The notes beneath the pieces were generated by a model, which did not search any database, was not told the origin of the DNA, and saw nothing but the letters and a program-made list of their open reading frames with translations. From Pedobacter panaciterrae (lineage in GTDB: Bacteria; Bacteroidota; Bacteroidia; Sphingobacteriales; Sphingobacteriaceae): a stretch of DNA of 64,000 nucleotides. The stretch spans positions 1-64,000 of the forward strand of contig NZ_LGEL01000015.1 of assembly GCF_001636695.1 (NCBI RefSeq), given 5' to 3'. The position numbers and the translations under genes are program-made. Shown piece after piece: positions 17,259-25,486 of this stretch (position 1 is its first letter; every line of letters starts with the position of its first letter).

Positions 17259-18794
17259 CTACATCCAATCTTTTTGGGAAACTTCGATCTTATACGACCA
17301 ATAGTTTACAAGACTTTTAATATGGGTGTAATTTCCATATTTGAAGTGAATTACACCAGCTGCAGTGTGGATTATCAAATGACCCACATCTGCAGCTTTA
17401 TGCCAAAAATACTGTTTGGCTGTTATTGCCTGGATTTTATGAGGCTCAATGATCTCGTGTTCTACATCCCAGATGCCACTTTTTTTAATAATGAAATTCT
17501 CATCAACATATAATCTGTGGCGATTAAATTCGAAATACAGCATTATGCCAACCACTATTATATAAGGTATAACCATAATTAAATAGTTTCTTAAAAGGGG
17601 GAGGGCATAGCTACTTAACAATACAAATATTGATATTGGAAATACAATCCAGATCATGGTTTGCAGAAAGATGAAGCGGTAGTTAGGTTTTAGTTCTGCG
17701 CCTTTGGTTGGTACATGACTCAGGATCATATTTAAAACCTCATTACGCTCCTGTTCATTACAGCCAGGGATTTCGATATCTGATTTTTTACTTTCTTCCT
17801 TATCCGCAGAATCAAAGGAGGCTTGCTTAATTTTCATATTCAGCAAATCGAACTTTTTCTGAAAATAATTCTGACTGTATGCGCTTAACTGAACTTTGTT
17901 GGGGGTTAACAATACGTTTTTATGAGTAAACAGACCAGAGCTAATAGCAAGAGCTCCTTTTTGCTTAATAATCTTGAAGTTAAAGTATTTTAAGAATGTT
18001 CTGATAATATTGGTTCCCAGAATTATGATTAAGGCAAATATTGCCATAAAGCACATAGAGAAGAGGGTAACGCCTTTACTTAGCATCTGTGTGATTTGCT
18101 CACGTTCTATCTCTAACGCATCAGTATAATCTTTAAATAATTGGATTGTTCCGAAGATGAAACCTGTTAACAGTAATAAGCTGGCTCCATAATTAGAGGT
18201 TATGCCTATTTTAAGTAATGTATTGTTGCTTAGCTTGAGCAGAGGTTGAATGGGCCCGGTAACCTGATTGTCTGTTTGGATATCAATATTTTCATTTTCT
18301 GTCAGGTCATGACTCAATAACTTTTGCTTCAGGATTGTTGCTGTAGCATGGTCTATAGCTTTAATGCTTGCTTCTTTCTTTTCGCTTCCGGCAGTATCAA
18401 TTTCCAGACTATAAACGCCGACTACCTGCTGCAAAAGGTTCTGATTTATATTAACCTGCTGTATTTTGTTGAGCTGAATAGTAAGCGAAGTTTTGCTGAA
18501 AATACCACTATTGATAATAAATTCTTGTTTCTTCTCATCCAGAAAAAAAGTAAATTTTTGATAGCTGAAATAGGCAAATAGTGCCAGGGCTATTGTTAGA
18601 AGGGACAAAAAGACAATAAGGATGAGCGCTAAATTGCCTGAGTCTTTGGATTTAACTATAATCAGGATAAGAGGAAGTGCCAGTGCTCTTACTATCTTTT
18701 GAAAACTATTGGCAAACATGATAATAATACCCGATGCCGATTGTTTTCGGGGTGCCGAAAAATCGTATTCCTTATTGGTTTCAGGGGCTATCAT
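17259..18794 (-). CDS. Bacterial PH-domain membrane protein, YdbT type
   Basis: A 511-residue membrane protein with repeated bacterial PH (DUF304/bPH2) domains of the YdbT type. Hydrophobic pairs near 25-75, 200-260 and 370-412 alternate with PH segments at about 80-160, 270-340 and 420-505, the last with the characteristic IIEPHKIQAITAKQYFWHK. Such proteins pair with a short YdbS-type partner, encoded immediately upstream; the two overlap by one base (TAATG). In Bacillus, YdbS/YdbT have been linked to resistance to an antimicrobial peptide. No enzymatic motif is visible. Confidence 0.85.
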   Translation of the reverse strand: MIAPETNKEYDFSAPRKQSASGIIIMFANSFQKIVRALALPLILIIVKSKDSGNLALILIVFLSLLTIALALFAYFSYQKFTFFLDEKKQEFIINSGIFSKTSLTIQLNKIQQVNINQNLLQQVVGVYSLEIDTAGSEKKEASIKAIDHATATILKQKLLSHDLTENENIDIQTDNQVTGPIQPLLKLSNNTLLKIGITSNYGASLLLLTGFIFGTIQLFKDYTDALEIEREQITQMLSKGVTLFSMCFMAIFALIIILGTNIIRTFLKYFNFKIIKQKGALAISSGLFTHKNVLLTPNKVQLSAYSQNYFQKKFDLLNMKIKQASFDSADKEESKKSDIEIPGCNEQERNEVLNMILSHVPTKGAELKPNYRFIFLQTMIWIVFPISIFVLLSSYALPLLRNYLIMVIPYIIVVGIMLYFEFNRHRLYVDENFIIKKSGIWDVEHEIIEPHKIQAITAKQYFWHKAADVGHLIIHTAAGVIHFKYGNYTHIKSLVNYWSYKIEVSQKDWM

Positions 18795-19309
18795 TAATCA
18801 GCTTCATTTATTTGTTTCATGAGTAATTCTTTAATGCTTTTTGCATTATCTATCTCAATTCCGGGAATATGTAAACTGCCTGAGCTACCTCCAGCAGTGA
18901 AGATTCTTAATTCACCTAAACCATATATTCTTGAAAACAAACCTTCGTCTAATGCAATATGTTGTATTCTTGAAAAAGGAACTATAGTGGTTGATAAAGC
19001 AATAATTCCGCTGGTATAGAGAATGTCTTTTTCTCTAACGGCAAAGCCTCGTTTTTTAAGGCTGGCACGATATAAGACTATCAATAAAAAAGCAAACACA
19101 ATATAAATTCCAGATATTACATATGTATAGCCTCTTGCATTGGCATTTAGCACCAATAGTGTAGCTATACCAATACCCATCACGAATAAGAATATAAAGA
19201 TGTTGATCAGCATTACATTCCAGTACTTCTTATGTAGTGGATTTAGTTGTACTTCTTCATATTTTGGTAATGAATCTGTATCTATGGTTTCATTGGTGAA
19301 TTCCTTCAT
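18794..19309 (-). CDS. Bacterial PH-domain membrane protein, YdbS type
   Basis: Short partner (171 residues) of the YdbT-type protein downstream. Two membrane helices (about 30-80) are followed by one bPH2 domain at about 85-165, with the family pattern VPFSRIQHIALDEGLFSRIY and a hydrophobic C-terminal helix. The gene is coupled to the next by a one-base overlap. Its function at the membrane is not known; the pair probably forms a complex. Confidence 0.85.
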   Translation of the reverse strand: MKEFTNETIDTDSLPKYEEVQLNPLHKKYWNVMLINIFIFLFVMGIGIATLLVLNANARGYTYVISGIYIVFAFLLIVLYRASLKKRGFAVREKDILYTSGIIALSTTIVPFSRIQHIALDEGLFSRIYGLGELRIFTAGGSSGSLHIPGIEIDNAKSIKELLMKQINEAD

Positions 19310-19345
19310 TCCTATGTTTTTGATGTACTGAACGAAGTTAAGGAA

Positions 19346-19456
19346 TTATTTCTCTTCCAATAGTTGAAATGGTTTAATCCCAAGGGCATTTGCTATTATC
19401 GCAATAGTGCTGATAGTAGTATTACTAATGTTTAGCTCAATCGATTCATTTTCATG
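19346..19456 (-). pseudogene. Remnant of an XRE-type helix-turn-helix regulator (C-terminal piece)
   Basis: A 36-codon open stretch on the minus strand encodes NISNTTISTIAIIANALGIK followed by PFQLLEEK and a stop. This matches the last helices of an XRE/Cro DNA-binding domain (pattern NxTxSTLxxIAxALGIxPxxLLE). Upstream in the same frame there is a stop, and no start or first half of the domain is visible. It is best read as the 3' end of a decayed regulator gene downstream of some earlier neighbour. Confidence 0.5.
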
Positions 19457-19789
19457 TTAAGAACGTTTAAATATCAAAGTAGCTATAAATGTTCTAAACT
19501 AAATAAATTTGAAATAATAGTTGCGAGTATGTAACGGAATAGTTACCTTTATTATGAGAGCGTTAATTTAAGGGGGTAAGCAGAAATGTTTATCCCTTTT
19601 CTTTTTAATATCATTCTAAAAAAATATTTCAACCAAGTATAAATAGAATCTGTGAATACCACCAACTGGTATAATTTAATTAGTTTTGCTATCACTAAGT
19701 AAGGACTGTTTTCTACGGAAAATTGTAAAAACCTTAACATGAAGGTGCCTTTAACTAACTTAAAATAAATTCGTAAAAACTAATTTGTT
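19457..19789. other. Non-coding gap upstream of the dipeptidase
   Basis: About 330 AT-rich bases follow the XRE remnant. A 62-residue open frame on the minus strand (19552-19740) lacks family features. I see no repeat copy, and the dipeptidase promoter is not obvious. Confidence 0.4.
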
Positions 19790-21163
19790 ATGCAAGAAAT
19801 CAAAAAATATGTTGAAGAAAACAAGCAACGCTTTTTAGATGAGTTGTTTGAATTGTTACGCTTCCCATCGGTTAGTGCGGACCCAAAATATAAGGGAGAT
19901 GTACTGAAAACTGCTGATTATGTTGCCCAAAAACTTAAAGACGCAGGTGCGGATAAAGTAGAGATTTGTGAAACTGCTGGCTATCCAATCGTTTACGGGG
20001 AGAAAATTGTTGACGAGAGCCTTCCTACAGTATTAATTTACGGACATTATGATGTGCAGCCGGCAGATCCTTTGGAATTATGGAAAACTCCTCCGTTTGA
20101 GCCTACTATACGCGATGGCAAAATCTATGCCCGTGGTGCTTGTGATGATAAAGGTCAGTTTTACATGCATGTGAAAGCTTTTGAATTGATGATGAAAACC
20201 AACACACTGGCCTGTAATGTGAAATTCATGATTGAAGGGGAGGAAGAAGTTGGTTCTGCAAATCTTGGCATTTTTGTAAATGCTAATAAAGAGCGTTTAA
20301 AAGCTGATGTGGTGTTGATTTCTGATACCTCGATGATCAGTATGGAAAACCCTTCAATTGAAACAGGCCTGCGTGGTTTAGCTTATATGGAAGTTGAAGT
20401 TGTTGGTCCGAACCGCGATTTGCACTCTGGTGTATATGGTGGTGCGGTAGCAAACCCAATTACCATATTGTGTAAAATGATTGCGTCCTTACATGATGAA
20501 AATAATCACATCACTATACCTGCTTTTTATGATAAAGTAATTGAACTTACTGATGCAGAAAAGACAGCTTTAAATGCAGCTCCATTTGATTTGAAAGAGT
20601 ATAAAAAAGACCTTGAAATTGATGCTGAATGGGGAGAGAAAGGTTATTCGACGTTAGAACGTACCGGAACCAGACCTACTTTAGAAGTGAATGGAATTTG
20701 GGGAGGTTATATAGGAGAGGGTGCTAAAACTGTGCTTCCTTCAAAAGCGAATGCTAAAATTTCTATGCGTTTGGTGCCTAACCAAAGTTCAGATGAAATT
20801 GCAGAGATCTTTACTAAGCATTTTGAAAGCATTGCTCCTGATTATATTAAGGTTAAAGTTACTGCACATCATGGTGGTGAGCCGGTAGTAACACCTACAG
20901 ATAGTATAGCTTACCGCGCTGCGGAGCATGCCATTGTTGATTCTTTTGGTAAAAAACCGATCCCTACACGTGGTGGTGGAAGTATTCCTATTGTTGCTTT
21001 ATTTGAAAGTGCGTTGGGTATTAAGTCAGTGCTTTTTGGTTTTGGTTTGGATAGCGATGCACTACACTCGCCAAATGAGAAATATGATATCTATAATTAT
21101 TACAAAGGAATTGAGACATTACCTTTGTTTCATAAATATTTTGCGGAATTGAGCAAAGGGTAA
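19790..21163 (+). CDS. M20-family dipeptidase
   Basis: Predicted cytoplasmic zinc dipeptidase of the M20/CNDP-like group. The 457-residue protein has the metal site in GHYDVQP (His86, Asp88), the bridging aspartate in GACDDKGQ (Asp119), and the general base in EGEEEVGS near residue 152. The lid domain lies roughly at 205-360, with the dimer-spanning motif DLHSGVYGG. The final metal ligand is probably His in DALHSPNEK near 430. Members usually hydrolyse short, broad-range dipeptides. It ends in a long hairpin shared with the converging blaR1 gene. Confidence 0.92.
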   Translation: MQEIKKYVEENKQRFLDELFELLRFPSVSADPKYKGDVLKTADYVAQKLKDAGADKVEICETAGYPIVYGEKIVDESLPTVLIYGHYDVQPADPLELWKTPPFEPTIRDGKIYARGACDDKGQFYMHVKAFELMMKTNTLACNVKFMIEGEEEVGSANLGIFVNANKERLKADVVLISDTSMISMENPSIETGLRGLAYMEVEVVGPNRDLHSGVYGGAVANPITILCKMIASLHDENNHITIPAFYDKVIELTDAEKTALNAAPFDLKEYKKDLEIDAEWGEKGYSTLERTGTRPTLEVNGIWGGYIGEGAKTVLPSKANAKISMRLVPNQSSDEIAEIFTKHFESIAPDYIKVKVTAHHGGEPVVTPTDSIAYRAAEHAIVDSFGKKPIPTRGGGSIPIVALFESALGIKSVLFGFGLDSDALHSPNEKYDIYNYYKGIETLPLFHKYFAELSKG

Positions 21164-21192
21164 TTAGCCTTTGACTTCTGTCTGGTTATTTA

Positions 21193-21271
21193 ATAAAAAC
21201 ACCAATATTCCTTCTCTCCTCGGATTTAGAAATAAAATCCGCATGTCGGTCAGGAATATTGGTGTTTTTAT
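21193..21271. terminator. Long-stem bidirectional terminator between convergent genes
   Basis: A perfect 19-bp stem (21193-21211 with 21253-21271) carries an A-run outside on the left and a T-run on the right. The 41-base loop holds a second hairpin, CGGATTT pairing with AAATCCG. It serves the dipeptidase (+) and blaR1 (-) genes, which converge here. The layout resembles the hairpin at 47700-47782. Confidence 0.8.
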
Positions 21272-21284
21272 ATTGGATACCTAC

Positions 21285-22949
21285 CTATTGCGTACCCTCT
21301 TCCGTCTTAATAACAATCAGCCCCTTTCTGGCACTTTCATTATATTGCTCAACGGCCTTCTGACCTTTGAAAATTTTAATATTCGCTTTTTTAGGATGGA
21401 TTTTTTCCTCTAATTTAAAGCCACTGTCCGTTAGCGTGTAAGCAGCTTCTTTTCCGTCTACTAAAATAACCGGATCCTGTAGGTAGTCCACCTTAATGTA
21501 ATTAACAATTTTACCGGCTTCTTTTTTAGTCTCATCTGCAGTGATGTAATTGAAGATTACTCTGCTGCTACTGCCAAATGCAAATGTAGGCTTGTCTTTG
21601 AAACTCTGGATAGTTTTTTCTTCATCGGGGTCGAATCCCTGGTAAAAGCTGTATGTTCCCTTAGTTAAACCTACAGTATCTTTAAACGTACCTAAATATT
21701 GCAGTAGTTCTTTTTCCCATGCGAACCCGGCTGAACTGATAATCTTGAAATTATCGGCATGTTTCTGTTCATCTACATCGAATGAAAACCAAGTCATTCC
21801 TACTTTCGTTTCTTGTTCCCGATCATTGAAAAAATCGGATAAATATTTCTGTAATTTTTCGGCAGGTGTGCTTTTGATGTTCGATGAATTTGATTTTTCA
21901 ATTTGAGCTTTTGTTTTCTGAGGAATGCGCTGGTCAGGCTCAATACCTTCAGATTTCGGAACCAGGAAAGGTTTTTTAATATTACCCGCAGTTTTTACGA
22001 TTTCACCTGCAGATTTTAAAAGTCCTTCATCGGTATTTAGCCGGACTTTCTTTAGTCCCTCGATTACGGGGACTAGACCTGTACTGAATTTTTCTGCAAT
22101 TTTTGCTTCAGCACCGGTGGCAGAAGAGAAAATAACCATACCTGCAAAAAGTGGTACTGAGAGCCCATACTTCAGTATGGCAGTTTTGCGGGATTTTGTT
22201 TTGTGTAACATAATGATTCTCCTTTTTAATAATGATTGATTATAAAAACTGTTTGTTAATTGCTGTGGTTGGGTATCAAAAACATTGGAAACCAGCAAGA
22301 GCGCATATGCTGATTTACTTTCCAATGTTGAGGCGGCAGTTTCGTCTGCAATGAATTCATGTATGTTTTTAATCGCATTTTTATAGAGGTAGGAGATCGG
22401 ATTGAACCAGTTCATAGCAGTAAAAAGCTCAAAGAAAATCACATCAGCAGAATGCCATTGTTTTGCATGCACCAGTTCGTGCTTCATGATAGTTTCCTGA
22501 CCTTCTAATTCACTATCTATAGAAATCTTATTGAAAAAGCTAAATGCGTGTCCCTTGTTCTCTTTCTTTAGAACCTTATTCAGCACATAGAGCTTTCTTA
22601 AAAAATTGATTAGAAATGCCAGTGTTACTATCCCATAAATGAGCCAAAACCATTCAGTGGCGGTTAACAAAGGTTGTTCCTCGGCTTTTATAACTGTAAA
22701 AGTAATATTATTTGTTTGTGGAACTGAAGTATTTATTATTTGAGCCAACTGTTGTACCTGTTCTGTAACAAATAGTTCCTTTATCCAATCTGCACGCAGA
22801 AGTGGAATGAAAAGCGACAGGATCCCCGAACCCACCAAATAGAATCGGTTAAGCCTAAAGAAAGTGTCATTATGTAGTAAAACGAGATAGAAAAGGTAAA
22901 AGAGAAGCAGGTATAGATTTACCTGCAACAGGTAGGTTAAGGCGTTCAT
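21285..22949 (-). CDS. BlaR1-type M56 metallopeptidase with plug-like C-terminus (pair 2)
   Basis: Second BlaR1-like membrane metallopeptidase (554 residues). Four N-terminal helices enclose the M56 motif HELVH at 157-161, then a helix near 268-285 leads to a large extracytoplasmic region. Its last 75 residues, with PVILVDGKEA, IKIFKGQKAVEQYNESARKG and IVIKT, copy the end of a TonB-dependent receptor plug (normally VLKDAxAxxxYGxxAxNGVIxIxTK). A sensor that borrows a plug-like fold may interact with outer-membrane or TonB components; this is inference. The ATG overlaps the blaI stop by 4 bases, as in pair 1. Confidence 0.87.
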   Translation of the reverse strand: MNALTYLLQVNLYLLLFYLFYLVLLHNDTFFRLNRFYLVGSGILSLFIPLLRADWIKELFVTEQVQQLAQIINTSVPQTNNITFTVIKAEEQPLLTATEWFWLIYGIVTLAFLINFLRKLYVLNKVLKKENKGHAFSFFNKISIDSELEGQETIMKHELVHAKQWHSADVIFFELFTAMNWFNPISYLYKNAIKNIHEFIADETAASTLESKSAYALLLVSNVFDTQPQQLTNSFYNQSLLKRRIIMLHKTKSRKTAILKYGLSVPLFAGMVIFSSATGAEAKIAEKFSTGLVPVIEGLKKVRLNTDEGLLKSAGEIVKTAGNIKKPFLVPKSEGIEPDQRIPQKTKAQIEKSNSSNIKSTPAEKLQKYLSDFFNDREQETKVGMTWFSFDVDEQKHADNFKIISSAGFAWEKELLQYLGTFKDTVGLTKGTYSFYQGFDPDEEKTIQSFKDKPTFAFGSSSRVIFNYITADETKKEAGKIVNYIKVDYLQDPVILVDGKEAAYTLTDSGFKLEEKIHPKKANIKIFKGQKAVEQYNESARKGLIVIKTEEGTQ

Positions 22950-23320
22950 TTTTGGTTCTTTTTAAGGTCTTCAATAAGTTTTAGTATTTCATCAGCTTCC
23001 TTTAGGTCTACTTTTTCCTGTTTTAGAAAAAAGGAAAACATTTTTTCAACAGAATTGCTGAAATAGTTATTTAATAATTTGCCTGCTGCAAAGTCCTTAT
23101 AATCATCTATACTGATAACAGGGAAGTACCGATGAGTAGTGCCGAATGCCTCATGGTTTACAAAACCCTTGCCTTCTAATATTCTGATGATTGTAGATAC
23201 TGTGGTGGTTGCAGGTTTGGGATCAGGAAGTTGTTCTATTACATCCTTTACAAAAGCTTGTTTCAGTTCCCATAGCACTTGCATGATCTGTTCTTCTGCC
23301 TTGGTCAATTCTTTCATCAT
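22946..23320 (-). CDS. BlaI/MecI/CopY-family repressor (pair 2)
   Basis: Winged-helix repressor of 124 residues, a close paralogue of the one at 6807-7178: it opens with MKELTKAEEQIMQVLWELKQ and has the recognition segment PATTTVSTIIRILEGKGFVN at 36-55. The C-terminal half contains the dimer region ending in LIEDLKKNQK. It is co-transcribed with the M56 peptidase. The promoter region contains a perfect 34-bp palindrome made of the same two ACTA-N6-TAGT boxes as pair 1, so both repressors may recognise both operators. Confidence 0.93.
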   Translation of the reverse strand: MMKELTKAEEQIMQVLWELKQAFVKDVIEQLPDPKPATTTVSTIIRILEGKGFVNHEAFGTTHRYFPVISIDDYKDFAAGKLLNNYFSNSVEKMFSFFLKQEKVDLKEADEILKLIEDLKKNQK

Positions 23321-23404
23321 TGGGGCTGGTATAAATATATTTGGTTAACGTTTAATTTTAATCCTAATTCAATGTATTAAAACATAGTGGGTTAGAATAT
23401 AAAT

Positions 23405-23448
23405 CTAATATAGAACTAATATTTTAGTTGCGCAACTAAAATATTAGT
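23405..23448 (-). promoter_or_regulatory. blaI pair 2 promoter with double BlaI operator (34-bp palindrome)
   Basis: ACTAATATTTTAGT (23415-23428) and ACTAAAATATTAGT (23435-23448) flank TGCGCA and together form a perfect 34-bp palindrome. On the minus strand, TTG of the spacer is followed after 20 bases by TATATTAG (23412-23405), one change from TAnnTTTG. Box size, 6-bp spacer and position relative to -33/-7 equal those of pair 1. The divergent GH25 gene begins 62 bp away. Confidence 0.7.
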
Positions 23449-23495
23449 TTCTTTAAATATTTTTTTTGAACCCCTTCAAAACTGGCTATATAATG

Positions 23496-23503
23496 TATTT
23501 TTG
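23496..23503 (+). promoter_or_regulatory. -7 element before the GH25 gene
   Basis: TATTTTTG matches TAnnTTTG and ends 7 bases before the ATG at 23511, so the leader would be very short. It supports the start at 23511 instead of the upstream TTG at 23466, which would place the promoter inside the gene. Confidence 0.5.
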
Positions 23504-23510
23504 TAGCATC

Positions 23511-24413
23511 ATGCCGCCAGCACAAAGAAAAACACCCGTTTCGCAAAAGACATCCATTCCGAGAAAAACTACTATACCGCGTAAAAAAGCTGTTCCCCGA
23601 AAAAAACAAACAAAGAAAAAGCCATGGTCAATGCAAGTTAAGTTCTTGCTTGTTGCTGTATTGCTTGTTTTGCTATCTCCTTTTTATTACGCCTATATTA
23701 TTAAAGGGTTTACTTCAACATGGAGATGGTTAAAGGATTTGGGCGAGGACCCTGCTTATCGTACTTATCGCAGCTTTAATATCCGGATACCAAAGAATTA
23801 TAATATACATGGTATAGACGTTTCTTATTATCAGGGTAAGATTGACTGGAAAAGGGTTAAGGCTATGGAAGAAGATGATGTACGTGTACATTTTGCTTTT
23901 ATAAAAGCAACTGAGGGTATGCTTAGCGTTGATCCTTATTTTCAACGAAACTGGCGGGAGGCCGCTAAAGTGGGTATTGTATGTGGAGCATACCATTTTT
24001 TCAGACCGCAGAAATCGGGTAGCTGGCAAGCTAAATTTTTTCTGCAAACTGTTAAATTTGAGGCTGGTGATCTTCCCCCTGTTGTTGATATAGAGCAATT
24101 AAATGGTACTTCCCCCGCAAATATGCGTGCGGAATTGAAGGAATTTGTTTCCTATATAGAGAAAAGAGAGCAGGTTAAACCTATTATTTATACAGGGCTG
24201 TCATTTTACAACGACTATTTAAAAGGGTATTTTGACGATTACCCTTTATGGATTGCTCATTATCATCAACCAAAGCTTAAAGTTAATGAGACTACCAAAT
24301 GGTTCTTCTGGCAACACTCTGATAAGGCGAGAATTTCCGGTATCAATCATGCAGTAGATTTCAATGTTTTTAAAGGTGATAGTACTACTTTTTCTCAAAT
24401 GCTGATTAAATAA
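23511..24413 (+). CDS. GH25 family lysozyme, membrane anchored
   Basis: Predicted 1,4-beta-N-acetylmuramidase acting on peptidoglycan. The 300-residue protein begins with a short basic cytoplasmic tract made of repeated IPRK/VPRKK units (about residues 8-35), then one membrane helix (about 42-64), then a periplasmic GH25 domain. The domain shows GIDVSYYQGKIDW near 98-110, FIKATEG, GAYHFF and the catalytic VVDIEQ near 187-192. Its final strand carries the usual W-x-H segment (FWQHSDKARI). It is divergent from blaI pair 2 and could share its operator, which would tie wall hydrolysis to BlaI control; this is inference. Confidence 0.9.
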   Translation: MPPAQRKTPVSQKTSIPRKTTIPRKKAVPRKKQTKKKPWSMQVKFLLVAVLLVLLSPFYYAYIIKGFTSTWRWLKDLGEDPAYRTYRSFNIRIPKNYNIHGIDVSYYQGKIDWKRVKAMEEDDVRVHFAFIKATEGMLSVDPYFQRNWREAAKVGIVCGAYHFFRPQKSGSWQAKFFLQTVKFEAGDLPPVVDIEQLNGTSPANMRAELKEFVSYIEKREQVKPIIYTGLSFYNDYLKGYFDDYPLWIAHYHQPKLKVNETTKWFFWQHSDKARISGINHAVDFNVFKGDSTTFSQMLIK

Positions 24414-24515
24414 AACTCTTTTCTGGTGATTATCTGTTGAAAAATAAACAGACTTATAAATATATAATGAATCATTATTTCTAATATTACTAAAAATAAG
24501 TTTAAATATTAGGGT

Positions 24516-25049
24516 ATGCAGGAGTTGGTCATTCGCATTCGGGAAAATGAAGACGAATCTGCATTTAATGAGCTTTATGAAAAGCATGCACATAAGTTTT
24601 TCCGTTTTGCACAATCATTTGTGGGAGAGCGGGAGATTGCGGAAGAAATTGTAAATGATGTTTTAGTAAGGCTTTGGATTGAACGTAAGGAAAGCTTACA
24701 CATCAAAAATATGCAGGTTTACCTTTATACATCGATAAAAAATGCCTCTTTAAATCATTTGCGTAGTGTTTCCTCCAAGAGGAATAATGAAATGAAAGTA
24801 ACAGAAGCGTATTATTTTCATTTATCTGTAGATCCATCTCAAATTCTGATCAGTAAAGAATTATCTGATAATATGTTGCGCGCTATTAATGAATTACCCG
24901 CCCGGTGTAAACTTATCTTTAAAATGGTAAAGGAAGACGATTTGTCTTGTAAAGAGGTAGCAAGTATTCTTGGCCTTTCTGATAAAACCGTATTTGCACA
25001 ATTGTCTATTGCACTTAAAAAGCTAGATTCGGCAATTCACAATAAGTAG
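24516..25049 (+). CDS. FecI-like ECF RNA polymerase sigma factor
   Basis: Extracytoplasmic-function sigma-70 factor (177 residues) of the FecI-like group that controls SusC/SusD systems. Region 2 is seen in FNELYEKHAHKFFRFAQSFV, REIAEEIVNDVLVRLW (about 10-55), and region 4 in LPARCKLIFKMVKEDDLSCK, ASILGLSDKTV (about 125-170). A FecR anti-sigma gene, a SusC and a SusD gene follow, the standard order for Bacteroidota trans-envelope signalling. A 437-bp repeat-rich gap separates it from fecR, where most relatives have a short spacer. Confidence 0.93.
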   Translation: MQELVIRIRENEDESAFNELYEKHAHKFFRFAQSFVGEREIAEEIVNDVLVRLWIERKESLHIKNMQVYLYTSIKNASLNHLRSVSSKRNNEMKVTEAYYFHLSVDPSQILISKELSDNMLRAINELPARCKLIFKMVKEDDLSCKEVASILGLSDKTVFAQLSIALKKLDSAIHNK

Positions 25050-25069
25050 GATTGCGCTATCACATTAGC

Positions 25070-25370
25070 TTCGTCATCCTGTCACAGGTCGTTATCCCAT
25101 CACAAGCCGTCATGCTTCGCAGGTTGTCATCCTGTTACAAACAGTCATTGCCTCGCAGCTCGTCATCTCGACGATAGGAGAGATCTCTTGATTATGAGGT
25201 GATTGTCACAACCAAGAGATCTCTCCTATCGTCGAGATGACGAGCTGCGAGGCATGACGGCCTGTGAGGCGATGACGGTTTGTGACTGGATGACGACCTG
25301 CGAGGCATGACGACCTGCGATGCAATGACAACCTACGATGCAATGACAACCTGCGAGACGATGAAGATTG
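25070..25370. repeat. Mirrored 17-18 bp tandem satellites flanking REP copy 3
   Basis: To the right of the palindrome seven units of 17-18 bp follow (25239 to about 25365), consensus GACGACCTGCGAGGCAAT. To the left, about five units of the same length and related sequence run in the opposite orientation (about 25070-25164). Every unit begins with the foot sequence GACG or a one-base variant. Together with the core they make one nested inverted repeat of about 300 bp. Confidence 0.85.
25161..25242. repeat. Palindromic REP/BIME-like element, copy 3 (A/A arms)
   Basis: Perfect inverted 30-bp type A arms (25161-25190 and 25213-25242) surround a 22-base loop. The element sits between the ECF sigma gene and its fecR, an unusual place for an insertion because these genes usually act as a unit. 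Confidence 0.92.
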
Positions 25371-25437
25371 GTGCTATAGCATGAAGGGATGGTAAAAACC
25401 ATTCTTAAGAATTTAAAAAATATTTCAATTTCCTTTA

Positions 25438-25461
25438 GGAATATCGATACCCTCGCGTGTC
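25438..25461 (+). promoter_or_regulatory. Candidate ECF-type promoter before fecR
   Basis: GGAATA (25438) and CGTGTC (25456) look like ECF -35 and -10 elements, although the 12-base spacing is short. ATG of fecR follows at 25487. This would allow fecR to be driven by the upstream sigma factor despite the repeat insertion. Weak call. Confidence 0.3.
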
Positions 25462-25486
25462 TTTACCTTAGATACTATTTATATAT

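Noticed and set aside
19552-19740. 62-residue minus-strand open frame
   Set aside because: No recognisable family, no promoter, AT-rich; could be chance.
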